Shown here: positions 37,773-50,508 of the stretch, one piece after another
How positions within the stretch are numbered: position 1 is the first letter of the stretch
Layout of the letters: every line of letters begins with the position of its first letter
Assembly: GCA_037893225.1 (NCBI GenBank)
Contig: JAZGUH010000695.1
Location: 434,001 to 498,000 of the forward strand
From: Hippasteria phrygiana
Taxonomy: Eukaryota > Echinodermata > Asteroidea > Valvatida > Goniasteridae
Length of the DNA stretch: 64,000 nt
Direction of reading: 5' to 3'
Program-made: the position numbers and the translations under genes
The notes under the pieces: generated by a model
Told to the model about the DNA's origin: nothing
The model's database searches: none
What the model saw: only the letters and a program-made list of their open reading frames with translations

Positions 37773-39856
37773 TAAGCTATCCATACATGTCAAAATTACT
37801 GAATTTGGTTGATATTTCATGCAATTATGAATGAGTAAAGCAAGTCATACCCTAGGGAATTTGACAGGCATGGAGCAATACATAGAAGGTAATATGCACA
37901 CAGATGTTGGCCGGAAAGAAAATAAACATTGCGAGGTTTGAATTTTCTCCACAAGTTTTAACTCTAAGAAGCCGCCGATAATTGCAACATGTAGCGCCAG
38001 ATCTAAGCTATCCATACATGTCAAAATTACTGAATTTGGTTGATATTTCATGCAATTATGAATGAGTAAAGCAAGTCATACCCCAGGGAATTTGACGGGC
38101 ATGGAGCAATAAATAAAAGGTAATCTGCACACAGATGGTGGCCGGGAAGAAAATATACATTGCGAGGTTTGAATTTTCTCCACAAGTGTTAACTCTAAGA
38201 AGCCGCCGATAATTGCAACATGTAGCGCCAGATCTAAGCTATCCATACATGTCAAAATTACTGAATTTGGTTGATATTTCATGCAATTATGAATGAGTAA
38301 AGCAAGTCATACCCTAGGGAATTTGACATGCATGGAGCAATAAATAGAAGGTAATATGCACACAGATGTTGGCCGGAAAGAAAATATACATTGCGAGGTT
38401 TGAATTTTCTCCACAATTTTTAACTCTAAGAAGCCGCCGATAATTGCAGCATGTAGCGCCAGATCTAAGCTATCCATACATGTCAAAATTACTGTATTTG
38501 GTTTATATTTCATGCAATTATGAATGAGTAAAGCAAGTCCATACCCCAGGGAATTTGACAGGCATGGAGCAATACATAAAAGGTAATCTGCACACAGATG
38601 GTGGCCGGGAAGAAAATATACATTGCGAGGTTTGAATTTTCTCCACAAGTGTTAACTCTAAGAAGCCGCCGATAATTGCAACATGTAGCGCCAGATCTAA
38701 GCTATCCATACATGTCAAAATTACTGAATTTGGTTGATATTTCATGCAATTATGAATGAGTAAAGCAAGTCCATACCCCAGGGAATTTGACATGCATGGA
38801 GCAATAAATAGACGGTAACATGTACACAGATGTTGGCCGGAAAGAAAATAAACATTGCGAGGTTTGAATTTTCTCCACAAGTTTTAACTCTAAGAAGCCG
38901 CCGATAATTGCAACATGTAGCGCCAGATCTAAGCTATCCATACATGTCAAAATTACTGAATTTGGTTGATATTTCATGCAATTATGAATGAGTAAAGCAA
39001 GTCCATACCCCAGGGAATTTGACAGGCATGGAGCAATAAATAAAAGGTAATCTGCACTCAGATGGTGGCCGGGAAGAAAATAAACATTGCGAGGTTTGAA
39101 TTTTCTCCACAAGTGTTAACTCTAAGAAGCCGCCGATAATTGCAACATGTAGCGCCAGATCTAAGCTATCCATACATGTCAAAATTACTGAATTTGGTTG
39201 ATATTTCATGCAATTATGAATGAGTAAAGCAAGTCATACCCTAGGGAATTTGACAGGCATGGAGCAATAAATAGAAGGTAATATGCACACAGATGTTGGC
39301 CGGAAAGAAAATAAACATTGCGAGGTTTGAATTTTCTCCACAAGTTTTAACTCTAAGAAGCCGCCGATAATTGCAACATGTAGCGCCAGATCTAAGCTAT
39401 CCATACATGTCAAAATTACTGAATTTGGTTGATATTTCATGCAATTATGAATGAGTAAAGCAAGTCCATACCCCAGGGAATTTGACAGGCATGGAGCAAT
39501 AAATAAAAGGTAATCTGCACACAGATGGTGGCCGGGAAGAAAATAAACATTGCGAGGTTTGAATTTTCTCCACAAGTGTTAATTCTAAGAAGCCGCCGAT
39601 AATTGCAACATGTAGCGCCAGATCTAAGCTATCCATACATGTCAACATTACTGAATTTGGTTGATATTTCATGCAATTATGAATGAGTAAAGCAAGTCCA
39701 TATCCCAGGGAATTTGACAGGCATGGAGCAATAAATAAAAGGTAATCTGCACTCAGATGGTGGCCGGGAAGAAAATAAACATTGCGAGGTTTGAATTTTC
39801 TCCACAAGTGTTAACTCTAAGAAGCCGCCGATAATTGCAACATGTAGCGCCAGATC
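37773..39856 (+). repeat. 9-monomer HOR copy 6, canonical with B', 2084 bp
   Basis: Starts are A 37773, B' 38004, C 38235, D 38466, E 38698, F 38930, G 39162, H 39393, I 39625. The only type change from copy 1 is B' for B. Its counterpart starts at 45415. Confidence 0.96.
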
Positions 39857-41245
39857 TAAGCTATCCATACATGTCAAAATTACTGAATTTGGTTGATATT
39901 TCATGCAATTATGAATGAGTAAAGCAAGTCATACCCTAGGGAATTTGACAGGCATGGAGCAATACATAGAAGGTAATATGCACACAGATGTTGGCCGGAA
40001 AGAAAATAAACATTGCGAGGTTTGAATTTTCTCCACAAGTTTGATCTCTAGGAAGCCGCCGATAATTGCAACATGTAGCGCCAGATCTAAGCTATCCATA
40101 CATGTCAAAATTACTGAATTTGGTTGATATTTCATGCAATTATGAATGAGTAAAGCAAGTCATACCCCAGGGAATTTGACGGGCATGGAGCAATAAATAA
40201 AAGGTAATCTGCACACAGATGGTGGCCGGGAAGAAAATATACATTGCGAGGTTTGAATTTTCTCCACAAGTGTTAACTCTAAGAAGCCGCCGATAATTGC
40301 AACATGTAGCGCCAGATCTAAGCTATCCATACATGTCAAAATTACTGAATTTGGTTGATATTTCATGCAATTATGAATGAGTAAAGCAAGTCATACCCTA
40401 GGGAATTTGACATGCATGGAGCAATAAATAGAAGGTAATATGCACACAGATGTTGGCCGGAAAGAAAATATACATTGCGAGGTTTGAATTTTCTCCACAA
40501 TTTTTAACTCTAAGAAGCCGCCGATAATTGCAGCATGTAGCGCCAGATCTAAGCTATCCATACATGTCAAAATTACTGTATTTGGTTTATATTTCATGCA
40601 ATTATGAATGAGTAAAGCAAGTCCATACCCCAGGGAATTTGACAGGCATGGAGCAATACATAAAAGGTAATCTGCACACAGATGGTGGCCGGGAAGAAAA
40701 TATACATTGCGAGGTTTGAATTTTCTCCACAAGTGTTAACTCTAAGAAGCCGCCGATAATTGCAACATGTAGCGCCAGATCTAAGCTATCCATACATGTC
40801 AAAATTACTGAATTTGGTTGATATTTCATGCAATTATGAATGAGTAAAGCAAGTCCATACCCCAGGGAATTTGACATGCATGGAGCAATAAATAGACGGT
40901 AACATGTACACAGATGTTGGCCGGAAAGAAAATAAACATTGCGAGGTTTGAATTTTCTCCACAAGTTTTAACTCTAAGAAGCCGCCGATAATTGCAACAT
41001 GTAGCGCCAGATCTAAGCTATCCATACATGTCAAAATTACTGAATTTGGTTGATATTTCATGCAATTATGAATGAGTAAAGCAAGTCCATACCCCAGGGA
41101 ATTTGACAGGCATGGAGCAATAAATAAAAGGTAATCTGCACACAGATGGTGGCCGGGAAGAAAATAAACATTGCGAGGTTTGAATTTTCTCCACAAGTGT
41201 TAACTCTAAGAAGCCGCCGATAATTGCAACATGTAGCGCCAGATC
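39857..41245 (+). repeat. HOR copy 7, 6-mer A-B'-C-D-E-F', 1389 bp
   Basis: Starts are A 39857, B' 40088, C 40319, D 40550, E 40782, F' 41014. The A unit carries three substitutions within nine bases (G 40043, T 40045, G 40051), which are absent from its duplicate at 47499 and from the other A units I read. Confidence 0.94.
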
Positions 41246-43330
41246 TAAGCTATCCATACATGTCAAAATTACTGAATTTGGTTGATATTTCATGCAATTA
41301 TGAATGAGTAAAGCAAGTCATACCCTAGGGAATTTGACAGGCATGGAGCAATACATAGAAGGTAATATGCACACAGATGTTGGCCGGAAAGAAAATAAAC
41401 ATTGCGAGGTTTGAATTTTCTCCACAAGTTTTAACTCTAAGAAGCCGCCGATAATTGCAACATGTAGCGCCAGATCTAAGCTATCCATACATGTCAAAAT
41501 TACTGAATTTGGTTGATATTTCATGCAATTATGAATGAGTAAAGCAAGTCATACCCCAGGGAATTTGACGGGCATGGAGCAATAAATAAAAGGTAATCTG
41601 CACACAGATGGTGGCCGGGAAGAAAATAAACATTGCGAGGTTTGAATTTTCTCCACAAGTTTTAACTCTAAGAAGCCGCCGATAATTGCAACATGTAGCG
41701 CCAGATCTAAGCTATCCATACATGTCAAAATTACTGAATTTGGTTGATATTTCATGCAATTATGAATGAGTAAAGCAAGTCCATACCCCAGGGAATTTGA
41801 CATGCATGGAGCAATAAATAGACGGTAACATGTACACAGATGTTGGCCGGAAAGAAAATAAACATTGCGAGGTTTGAATTTTCTCCACAAGTTTTAACTC
41901 TAAGAAGCCGCCGATAATTGCAACATGTAGCGCCAGATCTAAGCTATCCATACATGTCAAAATTACTGAATTTGGTTGATATTTCATGCAATTATGAATG
42001 AGTAAAGCAAGTCCATACCCCAGGGAATTTGACAGGCATGGAGCAATAAATAAAAGGTAATCTGCACTCAGATGGTGGCCGGGAAGAAAATAAACATTGC
42101 GAGGTTTGAATTTTCTCCACAAGTTTTAACTCTAAGAAGCCGCCGATAATTGCAACATGTAGCGCCAGATCTAAGCTATCCATACATGTCAAAATTACTG
42201 AATTTGGTTGATATTTCATGCAATTATGAATGAGTAAAGCAAGTCCATACCCCAGGGAATTTGACATGCATGGAGCAATAAATAGACGGTAACATGTACA
42301 CAGATGTTGGCCGGAAAGAAAATAAACATTGCGAGGTTTGAATTTTCTCCACAAGTTTTAACTCTAAGAAGCCGCCGATAATTGCAACATGTAGCGCCAG
42401 ATCTAAGCTATCCATACATGTCAAAATTACTGAATTTGGTTGATATTTCATGCAATTATGAATGAGTAAAGCAAGTCATACCCTAGGGAATTTGACATGC
42501 ATGGAGCAATAAATAGAAGGTAATATGCACACAGATGTTGGCCGGAAAGAAAATATACATTGCGAGGTTTGAATTTTCTCCACAATTTTTAACTCTAAGA
42601 AGCCGCCGATAATTGCAGCATGTAGCGCCAGATCTAAGCTATCCATACATGTCAAAATTACTGTATTTGGTTTATATTTCATGCAATTATGAATGAGTAA
42701 AGCAAGTCCATACCCCAGGGAATTTGACATGCATGGAGCAATAAATAGACGGTAACATGTACACAGATGTTGGCCGGAAAGAAAATAAACATTGCGAGGT
42801 TTGAATTTTCTCCACAAGTTTTAACTCTAAGAAGCCGCCGATAATTGCAACATGTAGCGCCAGATCTAAGCTATCCATACATGTCAAAATTACTGAATTT
42901 GGTTGATATTTCATGCAATTATGAATGAGTAAAGCAAGTCCATACCCCAGGGAATTTGACAGGCATGGAGCAATAAATAAAAGGTAATCTGCACTCAGAT
43001 GGTGGCCGGGAAGAAAATAAACATTGCGAGGTTTGAATTTTCTCCACAAGTTTTAACTCTAAGAAGCCGCCGATAATTGCAACATGTAGCGCCAGATCTA
43101 AGCTATCCATACATGTCAAAATTACTGAATTTGGTTGATATTTCATGCAATTATGAATGAGTAAAGCAAGTCCATACCCCAGGGAATTTGACATGCATGG
43201 AGCAATAAATAGACGGTAACATGTACACAGATGTTGGCCGGAAAGAAAATAAACATTGCGAGGTTTGAATTTTCTCCACAAGTGTTAACTCTAAGAAGCC
43301 GCCGATAATTGCAACATGTAGCGCCAGATC
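41246..43330 (+). repeat. HOR copy 8, rearranged 9-mer A-B-E-F-E-C-tE-F-E
   Basis: Starts are A 41246, B 41477, E 41708, F 41940 (186T), E 42172, C 42404, tE 42635, F 42867 (186T), E 43099 (186G). G, H and I are missing and E-type units alternate with F. The two F units with 186T are unique to this copy and are 927 bp apart, so an E-F pair was probably duplicated locally. The unit at 42635 has the 5' end of D and the rest of E, consistent with a D-to-E exchange between positions 39 and 96. Total length is 2085 bp, close to a canonical copy by coincidence. Confidence 0.93.
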
Positions 43331-45414
43331 TAAGCTATCCATACATGTCAAAATTACTGAATTTGGTTGATATTTCATGCAATTATGAATGAGTAAAGCA
43401 AGTCATACCCTAGGGAATTTGACAGGCATGGAGCAATACATAGAAGGTAATATGCACACAGATGTTGGCCGGAAAGAAAATAAACATTGCGAGGTTTGAA
43501 TTTTCTCCACAAGTTTTAACTCTAAGAAGCCGCCGATAATTGCAACATGTAGCGCCAGATCTAAGCTATCCATACATGTCAAAATTACTGAATTTGGTTG
43601 ATATTTCATGCAATTATGAATGAGTAAAGCAAGTCATACCCCAGGGAATTTGACGGGCATGGAGCAATAAATAAAAGGTAATCTGCACACAGATGGTGGC
43701 CGGGAAGAAAATAAACATTGCGAGGTTTGAATTTTCTCCACAAGTTTTAACTCTAAGAAGCCGCCGATAATTGCAACATGTAGCGCCAGATCTAAGCTAT
43801 CCATACATGTCAAAATTACTGAATTTGGTTGATATTTCATGCAATTATGAATGAGTAAAGCAAGTCATACCCTAGGGAATTTGACATGCATGGAGCAATA
43901 AATAGAAGGTAATATGCACACAGATGTTGGCCGGAAAGAAAATATACATTGCGAGGTTTGAATTTTCTCCACAATTTTTAACTCTAAGAAGCCGCCGATA
44001 ATTGCAGCATGTAGCGCCAGATCTAAGCTATCCATACATGTCAAAATTACTGTATTTGGTTTATATTTCATGCAATTATGAATGAGTAAAGCAAGTCCAT
44101 ACCCCAGGGAATTTGACAGGCATGGAGCAATACATAAAAGGTAATCTGCACACAGATGGTGGCCGGGAAGAAAATATACATTGCGAGGTTTGAATTTTCT
44201 CCACAAGTGTTAACTCTAAGAAGCCGCCGATAATTGCAACATGTAGCGCCAGATCTAAGCTATCCATACATGTCAAAATTACTGAATTTGGTTGATATTT
44301 CATGCAATTATGAATGAGTAAAGCAAGTCCATACCCCAGGGAATTTGACATGCATGGAGCAATAAATAGACGGTAACATGTACACAGATGTTGGCCGGAA
44401 AGAAAATAAACATTGCGAGGTTTGAATTTTCTCCACAAGTTTTAACTCTAAGAAGCCGCCGATAATTGCAACATGTAGCGCCAGATCTAAGCTATCCATA
44501 CATGTCAAAATTACTGAATTTGGTTGATATTTCATGCAATTATGAATGAGTAAAGCAAGTCCATACCCCAGGGAATTTGACAGGCATGGAGCAATAAATA
44601 AAAGGTAATCTGCACTCAGATGGTGGCCGGGAAGAAAATAAACATTGCGAGGTTTGAATTTTCTCCACAAGTGTTAACTCTAAGAAGCCGCCGATAATTG
44701 CAACATGTAGCGCCAGATCTAAGCTATCCATACATGTCAAAATTACTGAATTTGGTTGATATTTCATGCAATTATGAATGAGTAAAGCAAGTCATACCCT
44801 AGGGAATTTGACAGGCATGGAGCAATAAATAGAAGGTAATATGCACACAGATGTTGGCCGGAAAGAAAATAAACATTGCGAGGTTTGAATTTTCTCCACA
44901 AGTTTTAACTCTAAGAAGCCGCCGATAATTGCAACATGTAGCGCCAGATCTAAGCTATCCATACATGTCAAAATTACTGAATTTGGTTGATATTTCATGC
45001 AATTATGAATGAGTAAAGCAAGTCCATACCCCAGGGAATTTGACAGGCATGGAGCAATAAATAAAAGGTAATCTGCACACAGATGGTGGCCGGGAAGAAA
45101 ATAAACATTGCGAGGTTTGAATTTTCTCCACAAGTGTTAATTCTAAGAAGCCGCCGATAATTGCAACATGTAGCGCCAGATCTAAGCTATCCATACATGT
45201 CAACATTACTGAATTTGGTTGATATTTCATGCAATTATGAATGAGTAAAGCAAGTCCATATCCCAGGGAATTTGACAGGCATGGAGCAATAAATAAAAGG
45301 TAATCTGCACTCAGATGGTGGCCGGGAAGAAAATAAACATTGCGAGGTTTGAATTTTCTCCACAAGTGTTAACTCTAAGAAGCCGCCGATAATTGCAACA
45401 TGTAGCGCCAGATC
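43331..45414 (+). repeat. 9-monomer HOR copy 9, canonical, 2084 bp
   Basis: Starts are A 43331, B 43562, C 43793, D 44024, E 44256, F 44488, G 44720, H 44951, I 45183. It is the counterpart of copy 5 at an offset of 7642 bp. Confidence 0.96.
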
Positions 45415-47498
45415 TAAGCTATCCATACATGTCAAAATTACTGAATTTGGTTGATATTTCATGCAATTATGAATGAGTAAAGCAAGTCATACCCTAGGGA
45501 ATTTGACAGGCATGGAGCAATACATAGAAGGTAATATGCACACAGATGTTGGCCGGAAAGAAAATAAACATTGCGAGGTTTGAATTTTCTCCACAAGTTT
45601 TAACTCTAAGAAGCCGCCGATAATTGCAACATGTAGCGCCAGATCTAAGCTATCCATACATGTCAAAATTACTGAATTTGGTTGATATTTCATGCAATTA
45701 TGAATGAGTAAAGCAAGTCATACCCCAGGGAATTTGACGGGCATGGAGCAATAAATAAAAGGTAATCTGCACACAGATGGTGGCCGGGAAGAAAATATAC
45801 ATTGCGAGGTTTGAATTTTCTCCACAAGTGTTAACTCTAAGAAGCCGCCGATAATTGCAACATGTAGCGCCAGATCTAAGCTATCCATACATGTCAAAAT
45901 TACTGAATTTGGTTGATATTTCATGCAATTATGAATGAGTAAAGCAAGTCATACCCTAGGGAATTTGACATGCATGGAGCAATAAATAGAAGGTAATATG
46001 CACACAGATGTTGGCCGGAAAGAAAATATACATTGCGAGGTTTGAATTTTCTCCACAATTTTTAACTCTAAGAAGCCGCCGATAATTGCAGCATGTAGCG
46101 CCAGATCTAAGCTATCCATACATGTCAAAATTACTGTATTTGGTTTATATTTCATGCAATTATGAATGAGTAAAGCAAGTCCATACCCCAGGGAATTTGA
46201 CAGGCATGGAGCAATACATAAAAGGTAATCTGCACACAGATGGTGGCCGGGAAGAAAATATACATTGCGAGGTTTGAATTTTCTCCACAAGTGTTAACTC
46301 TAAGAAGCCGCCGATAATTGCAACATGTAGCGCCAGATCTAAGCTATCCATACATGTCAAAATTACTGAATTTGGTTGATATTTCATGCAATTATGAATG
46401 AGTAAAGCAAGTCCATACCCCAGGGAATTTGACATGCATGGAGCAATAAATAGACGGTAACATGTACACAGATGTTGGCCGGAAAGAAAATAAACATTGC
46501 GAGGTTTGAATTTTCTCCACAAGTTTTAACTCTAAGAAGCCGCCGATAATTGCAACATGTAGCGCCAGATCTAAGCTATCCATACATGTCAAAATTACTG
46601 AATTTGGTTGATATTTCATGCAATTATGAATGAGTAAAGCAAGTCCATACCCCAGGGAATTTGACAGGCATGGAGCAATAAATAAAAGGTAATCTGCACT
46701 CAGATGGTGGCCGGGAAGAAAATAAACATTGCGAGGTTTGAATTTTCTCCACAAGTGTTAACTCTAAGAAGCCGCCGATAATTGCAACATGTAGCGCCAG
46801 ATCTAAGCTATCCATACATGTCAAAATTACTGAATTTGGTTGATATTTCATGCAATTATGAATGAGTAAAGCAGGTCATACCCTAGGGAATTTGACAGGC
46901 ATGGAGCAATAAATAGAAGGTAATATGCACACAGATGTTGGCCGGAAAGAAAATAAACATTGCGAGGTTTGAATTTTCTCCACAAGTTTTAACTCTAAGA
47001 AGCCGCCGATAATTGCAACATGTAGCGCCAGATCTAAGCTATCCATACATGTCAAAATTACTGAATTTGGTTGATATTTCATGCAATTATGAATGAGTAA
47101 AGCAAGTCCATACCCCAGGGAATTTGACAGGCATGGAGCAATAAATAAAAGGTAATCTGCACACAGATGGTGGCCGGGAAGAAAATAAACATTGCGAGGT
47201 TTGAATTTTCTCCACAAGTGTTAATTCTAAGAAGCCGCCGATAATTGCAACATGTAGCGCCAGATCTAAGCTATCCATACATGTCAACATTACTGAATTT
47301 GGTTGATATTTCATGCAATTATGAATGAGTAAAGCAAGTCCATATCCCAGGGAATTTGACAGGCATGGAGCAATAAATAAAAGGTAATCTGCACTCAGAT
47401 GGTGGCCGGGAAGAAAATAAACATTGCGAGGTTTGAATTTTCTCCACAAGTGTTAACTCTAAGAAGCCGCCGATAATTGCAACATGTAGCGCCAGATC
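45415..47498 (+). repeat. 9-monomer HOR copy 10, canonical with B', 2084 bp
   Basis: Starts are A 45415, B' 45646, C 45877, D 46108, E 46340, F 46572, G 46804, H 47035, I 47267. It is the counterpart of copy 6. G carries a private G at 46874 (GCAGGTC). Confidence 0.96.
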
Positions 47499-48887
47499 TA
47501 AGCTATCCATACATGTCAAAATTACTGAATTTGGTTGATATTTCATGCAATTATGAATGAGTAAAGCAAGTCATACCCTAGGGAATTTGACAGGCATGGA
47601 GCAATACATAGAAGGTAATATGCACACAGATGTTGGCCGGAAAGAAAATAAACATTGCGAGGTTTGAATTTTCTCCACAAGTTTTAACTCTAAGAAGCCG
47701 CCGATAATTGCAACATGTAGCGCCAGATCTAAGCTATCCATACATGTCAAAATTACTGAATTTGGTTGATATTTCATGCAATTATGAATGAGTAAAGCAA
47801 GTCATACCCCAGGGAATTTGACGGGCATGGAGCAATAAATAAAAGGTAATCTGCACACAGATGGTGGCCGGGAAGAAAATATACATTGCGAGGTTTGAAT
47901 TTTCTCCACAAGTGTTAACTCTAAGAAGCCGCCGATAATTGCAACATGTAGCGCCAGATCTAAGCTATCCATACATGTCAAAATTACTGAATTTGGTTGA
48001 TATTTCATGCAATTATGAATGAGTAAAGCAAGTCATACCCTAGGGAATTTGACATGCATGGAGCAATAAATAGAAGGTAATATGCACACAGATGTTGGCC
48101 GGAAAGAAAATATACATTGCGAGGTTTGAATTTTCTCCACAATTTTTAACTCTAAGAAGCCGCCGATAATTGCAGCATGTAGCGCCAGATCTAAGCTATC
48201 CATACATGTCAAAATTACTGTATTTGGTTTATATTTCATGCAATTATGAATGAGTAAAGCAAGTCCATACCCCAGGGAATTTGACAGGCATGGAGCAATA
48301 CATAAAAGGTAATCTGCACACAGATGGTGGCCGGGAAGAAAATATACATTGCGAGGTTTGAATTTTCTCCACAAGTGTTAACTCTAAGAAGCCGCCGATA
48401 ATTGCAACATGTAGCGCCAGATCTAAGCTATCCATACATGTCAAAATTACTGAATTTGGTTGATATTTCATGCAATTATGAATGAGTAAAGCAAGTCCAT
48501 ACCCCAGGGAATTTGACATGCATGGAGCAATAAATAGACGGTAACATGTACACAGATGTTGGCCGGAAAGAAAATAAACATTGCGAGGTTTGAATTTTCT
48601 CCACAAGTTTTAACTCTAAGAAGCCGCCGATAATTGCAACATGTAGCGCCAGATCTAAGCTATCCATACATGTCAAAATTACTGAATTTGGTTGATATTT
48701 CATGCAATTATGAATGAGTAAAGCAAGTCCATACCCCAGGGAATTTGACAGGCATGGAGCAATAAATAAAAGGTAATCTGCACACAGATGGTGGCCGGGA
48801 AGAAAATAAACATTGCGAGGTTTGAATTTTCTCCACAAGTGTTAACTCTAAGAAGCCGCCGATAATTGCAACATGTAGCGCCAGATC
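47499..48887 (+). repeat. HOR copy 11, 6-mer A-B'-C-D-E-F', 1389 bp
   Basis: Starts are A 47499, B' 47730, C 47961, D 48192, E 48424, F' 48656. It is the counterpart of copy 7 without that copy's three-base cluster, and it begins the first half of a 3010-bp tandem duplication. Confidence 0.94.
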
Positions 48888-50508
48888 TAAGCTATCCATA
48901 CATGTCAAAATTACTGAATTTGGTTGATATTTCATGCAATTATGAATGAGTAAAGCAAGTCATACCCTAGGGAATTTGACAGGCATGGAGCAATACATAG
49001 AAGGTAATATGCACACAGATGTTGGCCGGAAAGAAAATAAACATTGCGAGGTTTGAATTTTCTCCACAAGTTTTAACTCTAAGAAGCCGCCGATAATTGC
49101 AACATGTAGCGCCAGATCTAAGCTATCCATACATGTCAAAATTACTGAATTTGGTTGATATTTCATGCAATTATGAATGAGTAAAGCAAGTCATACCCCA
49201 GGGAATTTGACGGGCATGGAGCAATAAATAAAAGGTAATCTGCACACAGATGGTGGCCGGGAAGAAAATAAACATTGCGAGGTTTGAATTTTCTCCACAA
49301 GTTTTAACTCTAAGAAGCCGCCGATAATTGCAACATGTAGCGCCAGATCTAAGCTATCCATACATGTCAAAATTACTGAATTTGGTTGATATTTCATGCA
49401 ATTATGAATGAGTAAAGCAAGTCCATACCCCAGGGAATTTGACATGCATGGAGCAATAAATAGACGGTAACATGTACACAGATGTTGGCCGGAAAGAAAA
49501 TAAACATTGCGAGGTTTGAATTTTCTCCACAAGTTTTAACTCTAAGAAGCCGCCGATAATTGCAACATGTAGCGCCAGATCTAAGCTATCCATACATGTC
49601 AAAATTACTGAATTTGGTTGATATTTCATGCAATTATGAATGAGTAAAGCAAGTCCATACCCCAGGGAATTTGACAGGCATGGAGCAATAAATAAAAGGT
49701 AATCTGCACTCAGATGGTGGCCGGGAAGAAAATAAACATTGCGAGGTTTGAATTTTCTCCACAAGTGTTAACTCTAAGAAGCCGCCGATAATTGCAACAT
49801 GTAGCGCCAGATCTAAGCTATCCATACATGTCAAAATTACTGAATTTGGTTGATATTTCATGCAATTATGAATGAGTAAAGCAAGTCATACCCTAGGGAA
49901 TTTGACAGGCATGGAGCAATAAATAGAAGGTAATATGCACACAGATGTTGGCCGGAAAGAAAATAAACATTGCGAGGTTTGAATTTTCTCCACAAGTTTT
50001 AACTCTAAGAAGCCGCCGATAATTGCAACATGTAGCGCCAGATCTAAGCTATCCATACATGTCAAAATTACTGAATTTGGTTGATATTTCATGCAATTAT
50101 GAATGAGTAAAGCAAGTCCATACCCCAGGGAATTTGACAGGCATGGAGCAATAAATAAAAGGTAATCTGCACACAGATGGTGGCCGGGAAGAAAATAAAC
50201 ATTGCGAGGTTTGAATTTTCTCCACAAGTGTTAATTCTAAGAAGCCGCCGATAATTGCAACATGTAGCGCCAGATCTAAGCTATCCATACATGTCAACAT
50301 TACTGAATTTGGTTGATATTTCATGCAATTATGAATGAGTAAAGCAAGTCCATATCCCAGGGAATTTGACAGGCATGGAGCAATAAATAAAAGGTAATCT
50401 GCACTCAGATGGTGGCCGGGAAGAAAATAAACATTGCGAGGTTTGAATTTTCTCCACAAGTGTTAACTCTAAGAAGCCGCCGATAATTGCAACATGTAGC
50501 GCCAGATC
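48888..50508 (+). repeat. HOR copy 12, 7-mer A-B-E-F-G-H-I, 1621 bp
   Basis: Starts are A 48888, B 49119, E 49350, F 49582, G 49814, H 50045, I 50277. C and D are missing: B is followed directly by E. The B-E junction is shared with copies 4, 8, 14, 15 and 17. Confidence 0.94.

Larger units (their letters stand above)
35355..49766 (+). repeat. Large segmental duplication, 33-monomer offset (7642 bp)
   Basis: About 35355-42124 (end of copy 4, copies 5, 6, 7 and the first units of copy 8) recurs at about 42997-49766 (end of copy 8, copies 9, 10, 11 and the first units of copy 12). Type order, the E unit with 186G at the left edge (35457 and 43099) and the alternation of B and B' all agree. By eye I detected four differences in about 6.8 kb: three clustered at 40043-40051 and one at 46874. 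The right limit is the F unit, which has 186T at 41940 and 186G at 49582. Confidence 0.88.

Noticed and set aside
35355..49766. The large near-identical blocks as definite recent biological duplications
   Set aside because: Kept as findings but not as certain: long satellite arrays are prone to assembly duplication or collapse, and the sequence alone cannot separate the two.
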